A stretch of DNA of 64,000 bases from Aeromonas encheleia. Lineage in GTDB: Bacteria > Pseudomonadota > Gammaproteobacteria > Enterobacterales > Aeromonadaceae. Position numbers and translations under genes: made by a program. Below the pieces are notes generated by a model. The model searched no databases, had not been told where the DNA came from, and saw only the letters and a list, made by a program, of their open reading frames with translations. The DNA lies in NCBI RefSeq assembly GCF_900637545.1, contig NZ_LR134376.1, forward strand, positions 3,966,001 to 4,030,000, in the 5' to 3' direction. This document shows, in pieces, positions 61,354 through 64,000 of the stretch; within the stretch, counting starts at the first letter, position 1; each line of letters begins with the position of its first letter.

Positions 61354-62748
61354 TCACCCCTGCTCCTTCCTGGCCAGCTGGGCGAAGATCAGCGCCGCCA
61401 GCATGGACATCAGGCCGATGCAGAGATAGGTCAGGTGGAAGCCACCCAGCCACTGCTCACTGCCCTCTGCCGGCTGCCCGGCGGAGAATAGCCCGAGCAG
61501 GCTGGCGGCGATGGCCACCCCCAGGCTCATGGAGAGCTGCATCACCACCGACAGCAGGCCGTTGCCGCTGCTGGCATGGTCGGCGCTCAAGTCCTGCAGC
61601 GTCAGGGTGTTCATGGCGGAGAATTGCAGCGAGTTGATGGCGCCGAACACCATCAGCCAGCCCAGCAGCAGCCAGTGCGGCACCTGGTTGTCGATGAGGG
61701 AGAAGCTGGCGATCAGCACCCCCAGCGCCAGGGTGTTGACGATCAGGATGCGGCGATAACCCACCTTGGGGATCAGCTTGTTGACCAGGGTCTTGGTCAG
61801 CATGGCGCCGATCACCGTGGGGATCATGGTCATGCCCGCCTTGCTCGGCGAGAAGCCCAGCCCCAGCTGCAGGAACAGCGGGGTGAGGAAGGGCATGGCG
61901 CCGCTGCCGAGGCGGGCAAACAGGTTGCCCCAGATGCCGATGGCAAAGGTCGAGGTCTGGAACAGCGCCAGGCTGAACAGCGGCTGCTCGGTGTTGGCCG
62001 CATAGAGCCAGTAACTCGCCATGGCCGCCAGGCCAAACAGCACCGCAAACAGCGCCCAACCGGTGGAGATGCTGTGTTCACCCAGCCCCTGCAGGCCGAC
62101 CGAGACCAGCACCATGCCGGCGCTGAACAGCACAAAGCCCTGCCAGTCGAAGCGGGCGGTGTGCTGACGCAGATCCGGCATGAAACTCCAGCTGGCGATG
62201 AAACCTATCACCCCCACCGGCAGGTTGATGAGGAACACCCAGTGCCAGCTCGCCACCTCCACCAGCCAACCCCCCAGCGCCGGGCCGAGCAACGGCCCCA
62301 GCAAACCCGGGATGGTGACGAAGGACATCACCCGCAGCAGCTCATGCTTGCTGTAGACCCGCAGCACGGCGAGGCGCCCTATGGGCATCAGCAAAGCTCC
62401 GCCCACCCCTTGCAGCACCCGGGCGGCGACCAGCATGGGCAGGCTGTTGGCCGCGGCACAGGCCAGGGAGCCCAGGGTGAACAGCAGTATGGCCGCCAGG
62501 TAGACGCGGCGGGTGCCGAATCTGTCCGCCAGCCAGCCGGAGGCGGGGATGAGCAGCGCCACCGTCAGCATGTAGGCGATGATCACCGACTGCATCTGCA
62601 GCGGGCTCTCCCCCAACGCCGCGGCCATGCTGGGCAAGGCGGTGTTGAGTATGGTGCCATCGAGTGTCTGCATGAAGAAGCCGACCGCGGTCAGCAGGGG
62701 CAGCCACTTGCGTTGGGCAGGGGTAACCAGGTGCGAGTGTTCGGGCAT
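61354..62748 (-). CDS. mdtD: MdtD-type MFS drug exporter (DHA2 family)
   Basis: A 464-residue transporter with fourteen membrane segments. Family marks are GFFMQTLDGTILNTALPSMA (motif D of 14-TM exporters), GWLADRFGTRRVYLAAI (motif A) and GLLGPLLGPALGGWLVE (motif C). AGGAGAGG precedes; I take the ATG at 62748 over the TTG at 62757. E. coli mdtD lies in mdtABCD, but no RND genes are present here, so substrate and regulation are open. Confidence 0.85.
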   Translation of the reverse strand: MPEHSHLVTPAQRKWLPLLTAVGFFMQTLDGTILNTALPSMAAALGESPLQMQSVIIAYMLTVALLIPASGWLADRFGTRRVYLAAILLFTLGSLACAAANSLPMLVAARVLQGVGGALLMPIGRLAVLRVYSKHELLRVMSFVTIPGLLGPLLGPALGGWLVEVASWHWVFLINLPVGVIGFIASWSFMPDLRQHTARFDWQGFVLFSAGMVLVSVGLQGLGEHSISTGWALFAVLFGLAAMASYWLYAANTEQPLFSLALFQTSTFAIGIWGNLFARLGSGAMPFLTPLFLQLGLGFSPSKAGMTMIPTVIGAMLTKTLVNKLIPKVGYRRILIVNTLALGVLIASFSLIDNQVPHWLLLGWLMVFGAINSLQFSAMNTLTLQDLSADHASSGNGLLSVVMQLSMSLGVAIAASLLGLFSAGQPAEGSEQWLGGFHLTYLCIGLMSMLAALIFAQLARKEQG

Positions 62749-62831
62749 GGGCAGCAACCTCTCCTTGTTGTCTTGACCTAAAAAGAGACTCGCACTCGCT
62801 TTTTGAAAACGGGGCGGGTCACATCAGGATA

Positions 62832-63959
62832 TCAGGCATCCGGCTGGCCGAGCATGGCTCTGAGCTGCTCTTCGAGCGTGGGCTCAGGTGCCTTGAGAGT
62901 CTCGAGGAACAGGGCCTCGATCCCGGCCTTGTCCCGGCTCTTGACGATAAACACCAGCCTGGATTGGGCCCGCCCTTCCGGCCACTCCCCCAGGGTCTGC
63001 AGCGGATAGAGCTGGCCGTGGACGCCGTGGATCACCACCGGCTGACTCTCTCCCTCCAGCAGCAGTATCCCCTTGAGCCGCAGCAGGGCATCGCCGTATT
63101 GGGCCTGCACCGCATCGATGGCGGCCAGCAGGCGAGACGGCCTGAGAGGCTCGCCGATGCGCAGGGAGAAGCTCTCGATGTTGCCGTGCTCGAAGTGGGT
63201 CGGGGTGGCGGTGCCCACCCTGGCCGCGACCGGCGTCATCCTCGGCTGCAGTGGCGAGGCCAGCCCCTGCTTCGGGGATTCGGTGCGCAGCCAGGCCAGC
63301 AGCTGGCGCACATCGCGCCCCGCCGCCTCGTTGTAGGCGCCGAGCTTCTCCAGCACGGTCGGCGACAGCTCGCCATTGCTCACCCGCTGGATCGGCGCCG
63401 CCGGGTTGAGCAGTGCCAGCCGGGCTTCCACCCGCGCCAGCACCTCGGTCTCCACCAGGTCGCCCTTGCTCACCACCAGCAGATCCGCCAGCGCCACCTG
63501 CTTGACCGCCTCGTACTGCTGGCCGAGCTGCTGCTCGATATGGCCGGCATCCACGACGGTGACTGTGCCATCGAAGCGGTAACGCTGGGCGATGAAGCCC
63601 TCCTCCTTCAGGGTGAACAGCACGGGGGCCGGATCCGCCAGCCCGGTGGTCTCTATGATGAGCCGCTTGAAGGGTTTGATCTTGCGCTGGATGGCCTTCA
63701 TAAACAGCCCCTGCAGCGCCTCCACCAGGGAGCCCTGCACCGAGCAACAGATACAGCCGGAATCGAGCAGCATCACCTGCTCGTCCACCTGCTGCACCAG
63801 ATGATGATCCAGCCCCACAGAGCCGAACTCGTTGATCAGCACCGCGCATTCGCCGAGCTCAGGCTGCTTGACCCAGTGGTTGAGCAAGGTGGTCTTGCCG
63901 CTGCCGAGGAAGCCGGTCAGCAGGGTGACGGGAATGCGGGTATCTTGCATATCGGTCAT
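62832..63959 (-). CDS. yjiA: COG0523-family metal-chaperone GTPase (YjiA-like)
   Basis: A 375-residue G3E GTPase with P-loop TGFLGSGKTT at 15-24, the metal motif DSGCICCSVQG near 66-76, ETTGLADP and the guanine motif SKGD. The C-terminal CobW domain begins near 235 (HGNIESFSLRI). The family supplies Zn, Co or Fe to target proteins; YjiA binds zinc in E. coli. The start at 63959 has GAGG 7 bases upstream. Confidence 0.9.
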   Translation of the reverse strand: MTDMQDTRIPVTLLTGFLGSGKTTLLNHWVKQPELGECAVLINEFGSVGLDHHLVQQVDEQVMLLDSGCICCSVQGSLVEALQGLFMKAIQRKIKPFKRLIIETTGLADPAPVLFTLKEEGFIAQRYRFDGTVTVVDAGHIEQQLGQQYEAVKQVALADLLVVSKGDLVETEVLARVEARLALLNPAAPIQRVSNGELSPTVLEKLGAYNEAAGRDVRQLLAWLRTESPKQGLASPLQPRMTPVAARVGTATPTHFEHGNIESFSLRIGEPLRPSRLLAAIDAVQAQYGDALLRLKGILLLEGESQPVVIHGVHGQLYPLQTLGEWPEGRAQSRLVFIVKSRDKAGIEALFLETLKAPEPTLEEQLRAMLGQPDA

Positions 63960-63968
63960 GTTAGCGCC

Positions 63969-64000
63969 TCACCGGTTGGCAAACAGATCGGCGAGCCAGC
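63969..64000 (-). CDS. C-terminal end of an upstream gene (partial)
   Basis: The frame reading WLADLFANR and TGA runs in from the window edge on the minus strand and ends 9 bases before the GTPase ATG. Its composition looks coding, and the spacing suggests an operon, but nine residues are too few to name it. Confidence 0.35.
   Translation of the reverse strand, partial: WLADLFANR

Overview
The window is a 64 kb stretch of GC-rich gammaproteobacterial chromosome, almost certainly from an Aeromonas. The markers are the secreted glycerophospholipid:cholesterol acyltransferase (GCAT, 7867-8874), the two-gene ExeAB unit that Aeromonas uses to assemble its type II secreton, and two separate OmpA-family porins. 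The content is overwhelmingly core genome: no insertion sequence, integrase, prophage or CRISPR array was seen.

Layout. 1-10.2 kb: end of a PitA phosphate permease, cca, exeAB, mutY-yggX-mltC, a YgiW-like periplasmic protein, GCAT and ompA. 10.3-19.3 kb: pqiABC, a divergent Hfq-like gene, a YqaB-type phosphatase, a GGDEF protein, a dapA of unusual type behind an apparent attenuator, and rsmC. 19.3-23.4 kb: glgCA, five tRNA-Leu(CAG) genes, a ComFB-like protein and a small membrane protein under a Fur-box-like site. 23.7-31.8 kb: nhaC, a LysR regulator and a ydcSTUV-patD putrescine/GABA-type operon. 31.9-39.4 kb: a complete caa3-type cytochrome c oxidase cluster with heme A synthesis and assembly genes. 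39.7-49.6 kb: tmcA, an HlyU-domain protein, bfd-bfr iron storage, a DUF885 lipoprotein, mgsA followed by 50-bp tandem repeats, a SieB-like protein, a CaCA-family cation exchanger behind a yybP-ykoY (Mn2+) riboswitch, ansB and a small metal-binding protein. 49.7-56.6 kb: an AEC transporter with a duplicated 3' end, and treR-treBC plus an O-acetyltransferase. 56.6-64 kb: a second ompA, a tRNA Asn-Phe-Thr-Phe cluster with a decayed tRNA-Asn copy, plsY/folB-folK, a YbaK-domain protein, an MdtD-type exporter and a COG0523 GTPase.

The most informative signals are regulatory or structural. They are the Mn2+ riboswitch with a ribosome-binding-site-sequestering helix in front of a presumed Ca2+ exchanger, the promoter-leader ORF-terminator arrangement before dapA, a multi-tier RNA hairpin before nhaC, the Hfq paralogue, and two independent cases (mgsA and the AEC transporter) in which the 3' end of a gene has been duplicated downstream. 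All assignments were made by reading the sequence; no database search was run.
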